Shown piece by piece: positions 43,477-54,200 of a DNA stretch of 64,000 nucleotides (position 1 is its first letter; each line of letters begins with the position of its first letter). The notes below the pieces were generated by a model. It made no database searches, was not told the DNA's origin, and was given only the letters and a program-made list of their open reading frames with translations. The stretch is from assembly GCF_045999315.1 (NCBI RefSeq), contig NZ_CP174607.1, positions 1,674,001 through 1,738,000 of the forward strand, given 5' to 3'. The translations under genes and the position numbers were made by a program. The DNA comes from Peredibacter sp045999315. Lineage in GTDB: Bacteria; Bdellovibrionota; Bacteriovoracia; Bacteriovoracales; Bacteriovoracaceae.

Positions 43477-46400
43477 ATGGGAAAGCTCTCACTTACCCTT
43501 CTATATGTTGTTGGCACTCTCACGGCCATCACATCTGCTGCTTATGCAGAGACGTTAAGTTATTCAGGGCGATTGGTTAATCCCAATGGCTCTCCAGTAA
43601 CGGGAACACCAACACTCATTTTTGATCTTGCTTATACTGGTTCAACCGCGACCATTCGTTGTACGGATTCCATTTCAAATGTTCCACTCACAAATGGTGT
43701 GTTTCACGTAAAAATTAATTTCGATTGTACTACCGCAGGCATGAACTTAGAAAATGTTCTTGCTCAGGTTCCAGTAGGGGAAGATGTCGCCATTCGCGTG
43801 ACGAATTTTACTGCGAGTAAGGTGTATTCGTTTCAGGAACTCCACTCAATTCCAAAATCTAATTTGTCTGAAACTTCAAAGCAGTTGTTGCAAATGGGCG
43901 CGAACAACAATGAAGTTCTGACTTGGACAGGTTCTAAGTGGGAACCAAAACCAATTGTCGGTGCCACTGGTGGTACCGTTACAGATATTACTGCTGGTTC
44001 TGGACTCTCAGGTGGAACTATCACGAATTCAGGAACCATTGCCATCGCGAATGGAGGAGTGACTGATTCTCATCTTGCGGGAAATATTTCTCGCTCAAAA
44101 CTTGCAAATGGCACTCCCAACTATGTTCTTGTGAACAATGGTTCGGGAGTGATGAGTGAACTCGCTCAGCTTTCTCTCGCTTTAGGTGGAACTGGTGCTT
44201 CAACGGCGGCCGGCGCTCGAACAAATTTAGGACTTGGGGATTCGGCAGTTGCCAATATTGGTAATGGTGCAGGGAACGTGATGTCTGCATCGGCCGTTCC
44301 AAGTTGTTTGCCAAATGAAAAATTACAAATGAGTGTTGGTCCTGTTTATGCTTGGACCTGTGTTCAGGACAATGATTCCCTTGATGGAACAAAACTTCCT
44401 CTTGGTGGCGGTACCATGTCTGGTGCCATTGCGATGGGGAACAATCAGATTACAGGTTTGGCAGCTCCAGCTCTAGGAACTGATGCTGCGACTAAAGACT
44501 ATGTTGATACAAAAGTCTCAACTGCACCCGGTGACAATCTTGGGAATCATACCGCCACTACGAATTTAGCAATGGGGTCGAATAAAATCTTTTTGGGAGA
44601 TGGTGCCTGGAACAACCCATCTCTCGCTTTCACCAATAGTACAAATACAGGTCTTTTTAATAACGGTGGTATTTTAGGATTCTCGTCCGGCGGTAGTCTT
44701 GCCATGAACCTTTCGTCATCAACACTCATTTTAAACGGTTCGTTTTCTCCTTACCTACGACTTGGAGGAGGAACACACGGTGAAGCCGGCCCGGCCTATG
44801 CCTTTAATGGTGACTCCGATACGGGTATGTTTAATATCTCTTCTAACATTCTTGCTTTCACTACTGGTGGTGTAGAGAAGATGAGAATCCTTGCCACTGG
44901 TGAAGTGGCCATTGGTAAATCAACGGCCGCAGGGAAACTAGATGTTGCAGGGGACATTGCTCTCGATGGAGGAGCAAGATTTAAGTCTGATAATGCAAAC
45001 TATGTAACGCTTAAAGCTCCTGCATCATTAGCTGCGACTTTTAATTATACTCTACCTTTAATTGCTCCAACTGCTGGCCAAGTTCTTTCATCTAATGCGG
45101 CCGGAGTGATGTCATGGATCACGCCATCCGCTTCTCCGATTACAACAGTCTTTGGAAGAACAGGTGCCGTAACTGCTACGGCCGGGGATTATACGGGTTC
45201 TCTGATTACAAATACGCCTGCTGGGACAATCGCAGCAACAACAGTTCAAGGTGCTATTGATGAGCTTGCAACAGAGAAACAAGCTGCAGATGCTACTCTG
45301 ACATCTCTCGCTGCCTACAATACGAATGGCATTTTAGTACAAACTGCCGCAGATACTTTTACTGGTAGAAGTATTACAGGAGTTGCTAACAGAACCATCG
45401 TGACAAATGGAAATGGTGTTTCTGGAAACCCAACAGTAAATGTGGACACAACTTTACTTCCTTCACCTGCACCTGGCGATACAGGAACATTTTTAAAGGC
45501 CACGGGTGCTAATGCTTCCGCCTGGACTGCGTTGAGTGCTCTAGATGTAACTTCCGCTCTTGGATTTACTCCGGTAAATAAAGCGGGAGATACTTTAAGC
45601 TCGGGAACTTTTAGTTTTGGAGGAACAAGTCTTCTTCAAGTCACAAACGCTCCAGTAAATGCAACGGATGTTACAAACAAACAATACGTTGATGGACAAA
45701 TTTCCGGAGCTTCCAATCAATGGGCAGTGTCGAGTGGGAATGTTTATCGAAGCACCGGTAACGTAGGGATTGGAACCTCAACTCCAAGTGCACAATTAGA
45801 AGTAAGTACTGTGAATTTAAGTCCTCGAGTCAAGGTCGTAAATACTTCGAGCTCGGGTGTAAGATACCCTGGGTTTTCAGGAATTAACTTTACCGGCGGA
45901 ACAGCGGGCTTTCCTGTTTTAGATCTCCTGAACTCGAGAGGGACTGAGGCCGCACCTCTTCCTATCGCTCTAGGTGATCCATTAGGTGCAGTGACTGCTA
46001 TGGGGAACCAGAATTCTGGATCTACTGCATTTACAAATGCTGCTCAAATTTATTTTGCTGCCGATGGGAATTTTTCTGCAACTAGTACACCCGCGAATAT
46101 GTATTTTAGGACGACGCCATCTGGATCAGTCAATAATGTGAACCGCATGGTGATTACTTCTGCAGGAAATGTCGGTATTGGAAATAATGCTCCTAATGCT
46201 CTTCTATCTCTTGGCGATGGAACGTCCGGAGATAAACTTATTCGAATTAATGAAACGGCCACCACTCACAAACGCGCCTCCATGATGATTGGACAGTGGG
46301 AAGTGGGACAAGATGCTCAACCGAATAATACGAGAGATTTTTTTATTTTCGATGGGGCCCAGGCACAGCAACGCTTGGTCATTGGAACGAGTGGATTTGT

Positions 46401-47103
46401 TGGATTAGGAGTTAATAGCCCTCAATATAAACTTCACATCGGGCCAGGTAACGCCTTTATTGAGAGTGGTAACCTTTTCGTTCGTCATAATAGTAATGAA
46501 GGTGGTGCAGTTCGAATTCAGAACATGCAGAAAACGGGACCTCTTGTGAATGAATGGGTGATCTACAATATGACTGGTGGTTATAATAACGGTCTTGCTT
46601 TCTGGAGATACGCCGCCGACGGAACAAATCTGGGCCCTTCGATGAATTTACATGATAACGGAAACGTTGGGATTGGAACCAGCGCTCCTTCTGAAAAATT
46701 AGAAGTAACGGGTAACGTGAAAGGTTGGGCCTTCCTGAATACCTCTGACCGTCGTTTGAAAAGAGATATCGCGAGCATTAAAGATCCCATTGAAAAAATC
46801 AAACAGCTTCATGGTGTGACTTATAAATGGAAAGAGAGTGGTGAGAAATCTGTTGGATTCATCGCTCAGGAAGTGGAAAAGGTTTATCCGGAACTAGTGA
46901 GAACTGACAGTAAAACAGGTATGAAGTCAGTTCAGTATTCTAACCTCGTTGCTGTCCTGGTTGAAGGATTCAAACAGAACTACGACCAAAATGAGAAAGA
47001 GAAGGCCGATCTTAAGAAAGAGCTCAATCGTTTAAAGTCTGAAAATGAAGAGATGAATAAGAGACTTGAAAGAATTGAGAAAGCTCTTCAGAAACAACCA
47101 TAA
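43477..47103 (+). CDS. Fibre 5: hybrid-shaft MAT-like fibre with S74 tip
   Basis: The 1208-residue product has a signal peptide ending near AYA-E (about 25) and the shared N-terminal domain, slightly diverged (YSFQELHSIPKSNLSETSKQ before the junction). The first half of the shaft matches fibre 3 almost residue for residue (YLRLGGGTHG.AGPAY.FNGDSDTGMFN), while the second half is the FGRTGAV/GFTPVNKAGD type of fibres 4, 6 and 7 (about 554-742). It therefore looks like a recombinant between two fibre lineages. A short specific part (about 770-900) precedes the S74 chaperone with NTSDRRLKRDI (Ser1090, Asp1091) and GFIAQEVEKVYPE. A Lys/Glu coiled coil ends the protein. Confidence 0.85.
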   Translation: MGKLSLTLLYVVGTLTAITSAAYAETLSYSGRLVNPNGSPVTGTPTLIFDLAYTGSTATIRCTDSISNVPLTNGVFHVKINFDCTTAGMNLENVLAQVPVGEDVAIRVTNFTASKVYSFQELHSIPKSNLSETSKQLLQMGANNNEVLTWTGSKWEPKPIVGATGGTVTDITAGSGLSGGTITNSGTIAIANGGVTDSHLAGNISRSKLANGTPNYVLVNNGSGVMSELAQLSLALGGTGASTAAGARTNLGLGDSAVANIGNGAGNVMSASAVPSCLPNEKLQMSVGPVYAWTCVQDNDSLDGTKLPLGGGTMSGAIAMGNNQITGLAAPALGTDAATKDYVDTKVSTAPGDNLGNHTATTNLAMGSNKIFLGDGAWNNPSLAFTNSTNTGLFNNGGILGFSSGGSLAMNLSSSTLILNGSFSPYLRLGGGTHGEAGPAYAFNGDSDTGMFNISSNILAFTTGGVEKMRILATGEVAIGKSTAAGKLDVAGDIALDGGARFKSDNANYVTLKAPASLAATFNYTLPLIAPTAGQVLSSNAAGVMSWITPSASPITTVFGRTGAVTATAGDYTGSLITNTPAGTIAATTVQGAIDELATEKQAADATLTSLAAYNTNGILVQTAADTFTGRSITGVANRTIVTNGNGVSGNPTVNVDTTLLPSPAPGDTGTFLKATGANASAWTALSALDVTSALGFTPVNKAGDTLSSGTFSFGGTSLLQVTNAPVNATDVTNKQYVDGQISGASNQWAVSSGNVYRSTGNVGIGTSTPSAQLEVSTVNLSPRVKVVNTSSSGVRYPGFSGINFTGGTAGFPVLDLLNSRGTEAAPLPIALGDPLGAVTAMGNQNSGSTAFTNAAQIYFAADGNFSATSTPANMYFRTTPSGSVNNVNRMVITSAGNVGIGNNAPNALLSLGDGTSGDKLIRINETATTHKRASMMIGQWEVGQDAQPNNTRDFFIFDGAQAQQRLVIGTSGFVGLGVNSPQYKLHIGPGNAFIESGNLFVRHNSNEGGAVRIQNMQKTGPLVNEWVIYNMTGGYNNGLAFWRYAADGTNLGPSMNLHDNGNVGIGTSAPSEKLEVTGNVKGWAFLNTSDRRLKRDIASIKDPIEKIKQLHGVTYKWKESGEKSVGFIAQEVEKVYPELVRTDSKTGMKSVQYSNLVAVLVEGFKQNYDQNEKEKADLKKELNRLKSENEEMNKRLERIEKALQKQP

Positions 47104-47142
47104 AATCAATAAGTTACTAAGTGTGTTTACTTCTTCTTAAAT

Positions 47143-47170
47143 TAAATAAATTCTCTTAAAAAACCGATAA
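47143..47170 (+). promoter_or_regulatory. Sigma-28-type promoter for fibre 6
   Basis: TAAA (47143-47146), 16 bases, ACCGATAA (47163-47170), 29 bases before the ATG at 47200. Confidence 0.68.
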
Positions 47171-47199
47171 GACTTCTGAAATATCAATGGGATAATTCA

Positions 47200-50100
47200 A
47201 TGTCGGGGCGGTCTAAAAAATTTGTTACTTTCTTTGCGGCGACCGTCACTGCTTTCTGCTCATTCGCATTTGCTGAATCATTAAGTTACTCAGGTCGTTT
47301 GGTGAACACCAATGGTTCACCAGTCACAGGATCACCAACACTCTATTTTGAATTGGCCTACTCTGGTTCAACCGGAATAATACGCTGTACTGATACTGTA
47401 GTAGGAGTGAATCTCACCAATGGTGTCTTTCACGTTGCTCTTGATTTTGATTGTTCAATGGCCGGTAAACCTTTTGAACAAGTCATGGCAGAAATTCCTT
47501 CAGGTCAAACCGCTGCTATTCGAGTGACGAATGGTGCGAAGGTTTATTCTTTCCAAGCGATTCACTCGGTACCTTCAGCAAAGATTGCTTATGGACTTGC
47601 AAAATTAAATGCAAATACAAATGAAGTTCTGACTTGGACGGGTTCAAAGTGGGAACCCAAAGCTGTATCTGGTGCGACTGGTGGTACAGTGACTTCTGTA
47701 GGAACAGGTTCTGGACTTACGGGTGGACCGTTTACAACATCAGGAACAATTGCAATTGATATAGCGGGAGTTACTGATACTCATCTCGCTGGAAACATCA
47801 CTCGTTCAAAATTAGCGAATGGTACTGCAAATTATGTTCTAGTGAATAATGGTTCAGGAGTCATGAGTGAAGTGGCCCAACTTCCTCTCGCTCAAGGTGG
47901 TACGGGTGCTGCCACGGCCGCGGATGCTCGAACAAATTTAGGATTAGGAACCGCAGCGACGGCCGTCATTGGTTATGGAGTTGGACAAGTCATGCCAGGG
48001 GATGGAGTTCCGATTTGTTTGGCCCATCAGAAATTACAAATGAATCTCGGCCCGACTTTTTGGTCGTGTGTAAATGATAACGATTCTCTTGATGCTACCA
48101 AGCTTCCTCTTGCTGGTGGGACTATGACTGGTGCCATTGATATGGGAGGGTACAAAATTCAAAATCTTCAAGCCCCGGCGGTTGACGCTGATGCGGCCAC
48201 AAAACTTTATGTAGATACTAAGTTTAACTCGGTCTCTTCTTCTCAGTGGACCACTACTGGTTCAGATATTTACTTTAACTCTGGAAACGTTGGTATTGGC
48301 ACTACAACTCCTGCGGAGAAATTGCATGTGAATGGAATTGTACGGGTTCAGGGTAATATCAACGGAACAATTTATAGTAGAACTGATGCTGGACGAGAAT
48401 TAACACTTGTCCAGGCCCACAATACAATTGCTGATGGTGGCGCGATTGGTTTGTATGGTGATGGTGATAGCACGGCCAATGCTGGGGGAGTTGCTTTATT
48501 TACTGATGGGGTAGCTAAATTTACCTTGCTTCAATCTGGTAATGTGGGAATTGGTTCAACCATGCCAACTGAGAAACTTGAAGTTTCTGGAAATGCTCGT
48601 GTTGATGGTACGCTTCGCCTTAAGTCAGATACTGCCAACTTTGTTGAACTTAAAGCTCCCGCTTCATTGGGAACAACTTTTAGCTATACACTTCCATTGA
48701 CTGCTCCAACGGCCGGCCAGGTTCTTTCTTCAAATGCTTCGGGCGTGATGTCATGGATCACTCCGGCAGCTTCTCCAATTACAACTGTCTTCGGAAGAAC
48801 GGGTGCAATTACGGCAGCGGCCGGTGATTATAATGCGACCTTGGTAACAAATTCTCCAGCAGGAGCGATTTCAGCAACAACTGTTCAAGGTGCTCTAAAC
48901 GAACTTGATACAGAAAAGCAAACGGCGGATGCGACACTTACTTCTCTTGCCGCTTACAATACAAATGGAATTCTTGTTCAAACCGCTGCTGATACTTTTA
49001 CTGGTAGAAGTATTGCTGGTGTGGCGAATAGAACGACAGTGACAAACGGGAACGGTGTCTCTGGAAACCCAACTATTGATGTAAGTACATCACTCCTTCC
49101 TTCTCCAACTGTTGGTGAAACAGGTTATTTTTTGAAGGCCACGGGTGCCGATACCGCCGATTGGTCTGCTCTAACATCAGGTGAAATTACAACCGCCTTA
49201 GGTTTTACTCCTGTTAATAAAGCGGGAGATTCAATTGCATCGGGAATATTTGATTTTGGGGGAACAAGTGTCCTTCGATATGCCAGTGCTCCGTCAAGCT
49301 TAACGGATGTGACCAATAAGCAATATGTTGATGGTGCCGTCTCTGGTGTGAATCACTGGCTAACTGCAACTGGTAACGTTTATCGTGCTTCCGGAAATGT
49401 TGGGATTGGAGTTGCACCAGCAGCGAATAATACTTTAGATATTCAAAACTCTACGGCCGGCACATTCAAACGAATTCAGATGAGGAACACTGATAGCACT
49501 GGTGGTGCAGGTGTCACAGTGATGGCCGGAACAAACAGCTTAACCATGGGAACTTGGGGACCAACGGCCGGTGGAACTCCGACAACATTCATTGAATCGA
49601 GCTCAAGTTTAGGTCTCAAAATTAATACTTTTTCGAACACGGCCATGACGTTTCATACCAATACTTCTGCCGGTACGAATGAACGCATGAGAATTGATAA
49701 TCTTGGTAACGTGGGAGTCGGAACGACGAATCCATTGGCACGATTTAATGTCGCGAGTGCGGGTAACTTGCTTACTGATTATACAGCACGCTTTCATAGT
49801 AGTGGATCTGTTGCAGGTGCTGGTGGGATCTTATTTGATCAGAGTTCAACTTACTCTTATAAACTTCATACAGAAGGTACGGCCACAACCACAGGTCGTT
49901 TGGTATTTAGCTATATTAATCCCATTGATGGAACGGCGGTAAACGACAATGTATTGACCCTTGGTCGTGGGTATGTGGGAATAGGAACAAATTCTCCTGC
50001 GACTTTGCTTTCAAATATTACGAGCTCGGATTCATATAATAACGTTGGAGATTCTTCAGGCACTGGACAAAATGTTGAGTCTCTAAGCTGGAAGTCAAAT

Positions 50101-51123
50101 GCAGCGGGGTATACAGCGGCCATCGTAAATACTTCCACAGCAGCCTCGGCCAATGGTTTACAAGTTCGCACCACCAGCACTACGGGAAACATTCTGACTT
50201 TGGGAACTGGAATTACAAGTGGGTCAAACGCCAATGATGTGATGACAGTTAAGGCCAATGGTAAAGTGGGGATTGGTACGAATAATCCTTTCGGTACATT
50301 AAATGTACAAACAACAGCTGATAGCACTATCAGTATTTTTGGTGCTGATGCAAACCAACAAGGCCTTAATCTCGGTGTTAATGGTAATAACCGCTGGCTT
50401 CTTTATCGAAATACATCTGCGACCGGAAGATACTTTGCCATCTGGAGAGACATGACAGGTGTGGGTGGCCCGGGTAACTCAAATGCCATGACTATTTTCC
50501 AAAATGGTTATGTGGGGATTAACAACGATGCTCCCGGTGCGATGTTAGATGTTAATGGATATTCTGCTTCCCCCGGCGTGGGAACGATGAGAATCAGAAA
50601 CTCATACAACTCTGGTGGAACTCGTTATTGGCAAGTTGGACCGGATGGAAATGGTAACGGTAACTTCGTGGTCTACAATGATAGTCTTGCCGGCGCTTAT
50701 ATCCTTTATGGGCAGACTGCTTGGAGTTCCAGCTCGGACAAGCGTCTCAAGAAAGAGATTAAACCAATTGAAGACTCACTTTCAAAAATCATGCAGCTTA
50801 ATGGTGTGACCTATCGTTATAAAAAAGACAAGGCCACTGATCCAAGAAAAGCAGGAGTCATTGCTCAAGACGTACAAAAGGTCCTTCCTGAAGCAGTTAC
50901 TGAGAATGATGGGCATTTAGCTGTGAAGTACACGGAAATCATTCCACTTCTAGTTGAAGGGATTAAAGACCTGTTCAAAGAGAACAAGCGCGAGATTGCA
51001 TCGGTGAAAGCCGAAACTGATGAACGCATTAAGAAGTTAGAGGCAGAAAATGCCGCTCTTAAAAAGCAAAATGCTGAAATGAATTCCCGTCTTGAGCGAC
51101 TAGAAAAAGCTCTTTCGAAGTGA
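47200..51123 (+). CDS. Fibre 6: MAT-like fibre with diverged S74 tip
   Basis: The 1307-residue product has a signal peptide ending near AFA-E (about 25) and the shared N-terminal domain, with the junction changed to AVSGATGGTVTSVGTGSGLTGG, the same variant as fibre 7. The FGRTGAI/GFTPVNKAGD module spans about 527-720. The KRIQMRNTDSTGGAGVTVMAG segment is shared with fibre 4, and the YNNVGDSSGTGQ...LSWKSNAAGYTAAIVN segment resembles one in fibre 2, so the shaft mixes parts of several fibres. The S74 domain has SSSSDKRLKKEI (Ser1179, Asp1180) and AGVIAQDVQKVLPEAV, a more diverged version than in fibres 1 and 5. A coiled coil ends it. Confidence 0.85.
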   Translation: MSGRSKKFVTFFAATVTAFCSFAFAESLSYSGRLVNTNGSPVTGSPTLYFELAYSGSTGIIRCTDTVVGVNLTNGVFHVALDFDCSMAGKPFEQVMAEIPSGQTAAIRVTNGAKVYSFQAIHSVPSAKIAYGLAKLNANTNEVLTWTGSKWEPKAVSGATGGTVTSVGTGSGLTGGPFTTSGTIAIDIAGVTDTHLAGNITRSKLANGTANYVLVNNGSGVMSEVAQLPLAQGGTGAATAADARTNLGLGTAATAVIGYGVGQVMPGDGVPICLAHQKLQMNLGPTFWSCVNDNDSLDATKLPLAGGTMTGAIDMGGYKIQNLQAPAVDADAATKLYVDTKFNSVSSSQWTTTGSDIYFNSGNVGIGTTTPAEKLHVNGIVRVQGNINGTIYSRTDAGRELTLVQAHNTIADGGAIGLYGDGDSTANAGGVALFTDGVAKFTLLQSGNVGIGSTMPTEKLEVSGNARVDGTLRLKSDTANFVELKAPASLGTTFSYTLPLTAPTAGQVLSSNASGVMSWITPAASPITTVFGRTGAITAAAGDYNATLVTNSPAGAISATTVQGALNELDTEKQTADATLTSLAAYNTNGILVQTAADTFTGRSIAGVANRTTVTNGNGVSGNPTIDVSTSLLPSPTVGETGYFLKATGADTADWSALTSGEITTALGFTPVNKAGDSIASGIFDFGGTSVLRYASAPSSLTDVTNKQYVDGAVSGVNHWLTATGNVYRASGNVGIGVAPAANNTLDIQNSTAGTFKRIQMRNTDSTGGAGVTVMAGTNSLTMGTWGPTAGGTPTTFIESSSSLGLKINTFSNTAMTFHTNTSAGTNERMRIDNLGNVGVGTTNPLARFNVASAGNLLTDYTARFHSSGSVAGAGGILFDQSSTYSYKLHTEGTATTTGRLVFSYINPIDGTAVNDNVLTLGRGYVGIGTNSPATLLSNITSSDSYNNVGDSSGTGQNVESLSWKSNAAGYTAAIVNTSTAASANGLQVRTTSTTGNILTLGTGITSGSNANDVMTVKANGKVGIGTNNPFGTLNVQTTADSTISIFGADANQQGLNLGVNGNNRWLLYRNTSATGRYFAIWRDMTGVGGPGNSNAMTIFQNGYVGINNDAPGAMLDVNGYSASPGVGTMRIRNSYNSGGTRYWQVGPDGNGNGNFVVYNDSLAGAYILYGQTAWSSSSDKRLKKEIKPIEDSLSKIMQLNGVTYRYKKDKATDPRKAGVIAQDVQKVLPEAVTENDGHLAVKYTEIIPLLVEGIKDLFKENKREIASVKAETDERIKKLEAENAALKKQNAEMNSRLERLEKALSK

Positions 51124-51158
51124 TCATTCAAGCCTCAGAAAATCCTCCAAACCCGGCC

Positions 51159-51186
51159 AAAGCAAACCTTTTCTTTCCTTTGCTTT
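51159..51186 (+). terminator. Weak terminator after fibre 6
   Basis: AAAGCAAA (51159-51166) pairs with TTTGCTTT (51179-51186) around a pyrimidine loop; the AT-rich stem and broken T tail make it weak. Confidence 0.4.
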
Positions 51187-51216
51187 ATGTTTGTTAAAGC
51201 GAATTATTAAGACGTT

Positions 51217-51247
51217 TTAAACAATTTCCCCAGACCGCTTTTATAAT
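51217..51247 (+). promoter_or_regulatory. Promoter region of fibre 7, not sigma-28 type
   Basis: A perfect TATAAT (51242-51247) lies 27 bases before the TTG start, with TTAAAC at 51217-51222 as a poor -35 at 19 bases. TAAA (51218-51221) is present, but 15 bases later the sequence reads GCTTTTAT, not GCCGATAA. Fibre 7 may therefore be controlled differently from fibres 1-6. Confidence 0.4.
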
Positions 51248-51274
51248 AATTTCAGAAAGAATAAGAGGTTCTTC

Positions 51275-54200
51275 TTGAAAAATTATCTACGGTACATTTC
51301 AAGCATTCTAATGGTTCTCTCTCTAGAAGTAGGCGCAGATACTCTGAGCTATTCTGGGCGTCTCACTAATGGTGATGGATCTCCTGTTACCGGCTCAGTT
51401 GATTTAAAATTTGAACTTGCTTACTCAAACGCCACTGGAGCAATTCTTTGTACGTCCGATGTGAATGGAGCTCAACTCACAAATGGTGTGTTTCACGCAA
51501 AACTAAACTTCATATGTCCGACTTCATCTTTATATGAAGTATTAGGTAATGTTCCTGTTGGGCAAGAAGCGGTTTTACGAGTGATCAACCAGACTGCAAG
51601 TAAAACTTATTCCTTTCAATCGCTTAATCCAGTTCCTTTCGCTCAAATGGCCCATCAATTACCAAAGATGAATGCGAATCTTGATCAAGTCCTGACCTGG
51701 ACCGGGTCTAAGTGGGAACCAAAAACAGTTGCTGGTGCTACTGGCGGAACAGTGACCTCTGTTGCAACTGGTTCGGGTCTCACTGGTGGACCATTTACAA
51801 CCACTGGGACTATTTCAATTGAAAATGGAGGAGTGACGGACTCACATTTGGCCGCTGGAATTTCGAGAGCTAAACTGGCCGGTGGAACTCCCAATTATGT
51901 CATTGTAAATGATGGCTCAGGTGTTTTATCTCAAGTGGCACAACTTCCTCTTGCTCAAGGTGGTACCGGCGCCAATACTGCGGCCGCCGCCAGAACTAAT
52001 CTTGGTCTTGGGACTGCGGCCGAAGCGAATATCGGTTACTCAGCAGGGCAGGTTATGCCAGGAAATGGAGTGCCAGTCTGTACGGCCTTTGAAAAATTAC
52101 AATTCACCGGTCTTGGCCCGACCTATTGGGCGTGTGCTCTTGATAATGATTCAGCAGATGCTTCAAAGTTGCCACTTACAGGTGGAACAATGTCCGGCGT
52201 GATCAACATGAATAACAACTTCATCGTTGGTGTTCGTTCGCCCTCAGATCCTGGTGATGCCGCCAATAAGGCCTATGTTGATGCGCAAGTGAGTGGATCA
52301 TCTTATTGGACTTCTTCAGCACCAAACTTGTCCTATGGATTAGGAAACGTCGTTGTTGGATCTTCATCTCCAGTGACTAAATTAGTTGTAGATGGAGGAG
52401 TAAAAATTTCAACTGAGGCCGCTGCCTGTGCTGGATCTTATTACGGAACACTTAGATACAACTCAAACAACATTGAATATTGCGACAATAATATCTGGAA
52501 GAAACTGGATGGCACTTACGATCTCGCTGCCTGTCCGGCCAATGTGAGTTCTTATCCAATAGGAACAAAAATTCTTTGTTCTTGTACTGCGGCCGCCACA
52601 AGTTCGGGAACAATTTCGGGAACCGGAATTTACACAGAAGACAGTAACCCATGTCGGGCCGCTGTTCATGCAGGTGCTCTGGTTGCTGCTACCGGTGGAC
52701 AAATTTATATTCTAGTGGGTCCCGGTCTTAGTAATGGAGCAAATTCTTATATTGCTTCTACTCAAAATGGAATCACCAGTTCATCTTTTGGAAACTTGTC
52801 AAAGTCTTACACGATTATTGGTTCACCAACATCAAACTCTGGTTGGTATCGTGGCAACGCAAACATGTCTTACTCTTCAGGTAATGTTGGTATTGGAAAT
52901 ACATCTCCCGCAGAAAAACTTGATGTCACGGGCAACATTGCTTTAACCGGTGGACTTAAACTTCAATCGAATAGTACCAACTATGTGACTCTCTTGGCAC
53001 CCGCATCTCTAGGTGCAAATATTAACTACACCTGGCCTTTAACTGCTCCTTCCAACGGACAGATTTTATCCTCGACTGCGGCCGGAGTCTTGAGTTGGAT
53101 TAATCCACCAAGTGCTATCACGACGGTTTTTGGTAGAACGGGAGCTGTGACAGCAACCGCGGGTGATTATAATGCTTCTCTTGTTACAAATTCTCCTTCT
53201 GGGAATATTTCAAGCTCAACAGTTCAGGCGGCATTAAATGAACTTGATACTGAAAAACAATCTGCTGATGCCACTCTGACTTCATTGGCTGCTTATAATA
53301 CGAACGGTATTCTCGTACAAACTGCCACCGATACATTCACAGGACGAAGTCTTGTGGGAGTCACTAACAGAACCAATATCACAAATGGAAATGGAGTTTC
53401 AGGTAATCCGACAATAGATGTAAGTACGACTTTATTGCCTTCGCCTGTGGCTGGTGATGTGGGAAAATTTTTGAAGGCCACTGCGGCCGATACTTCAGTG
53501 TGGACAGCACTGTCGTCCGGCGATATCACCACGGCCCTTGGATTTACTCCCATCAATAAAGCAGGGGACACCATTGCTTCCGGCACCCTGGAATTTAATG
53601 CTGCCGGGATTTTAAAACTCACCAATAATCCAATAAACCTGACAGATGCGGCCAATAAACAGTATGTAGATACTCAAATCTCAACAGCAACCAATCAATG
53701 GACCGCTGCGAGCGGAAACGTCTATCGGAATTCTGGAAACGTAGGGATTGGAACGAACTCGCCGAATGTTCCACTGGCCATTGGTGGAAGTCTTTTCACA
53801 AATACTTCAAATCAAATTCACATTGTTAACTCGGGCGCATTTAGCCGAATTGCCTTTGGTGAAGATATTAACAATTATGGAGAGATGGTCTGGAGTGATA
53901 TTAGCGATCACATCTCGTTTAATACCAAAAGAGCTGGAACAACTTTTTCAAATGCCTTGGTTGTTAGAGATGACAAAGTAGGTATTGGAACTGCTACGCC
54001 GGGAAGTGCTCTAGATATTACCAAAACGGACCCTATAATTAGAATTAAAAACACTGGTGGTGATATAGGCGGTATGTTTTTAATGAATTCGGTAAATGCT
54101 GGCTGGTTAGGGATGTTTAACCCTACTACCACTACTGCTTTTGGAGTTATTCCGGTTTCAACTAGTAAGGCCTATTTAGGTTGGGACAATTCAGGAAAAA

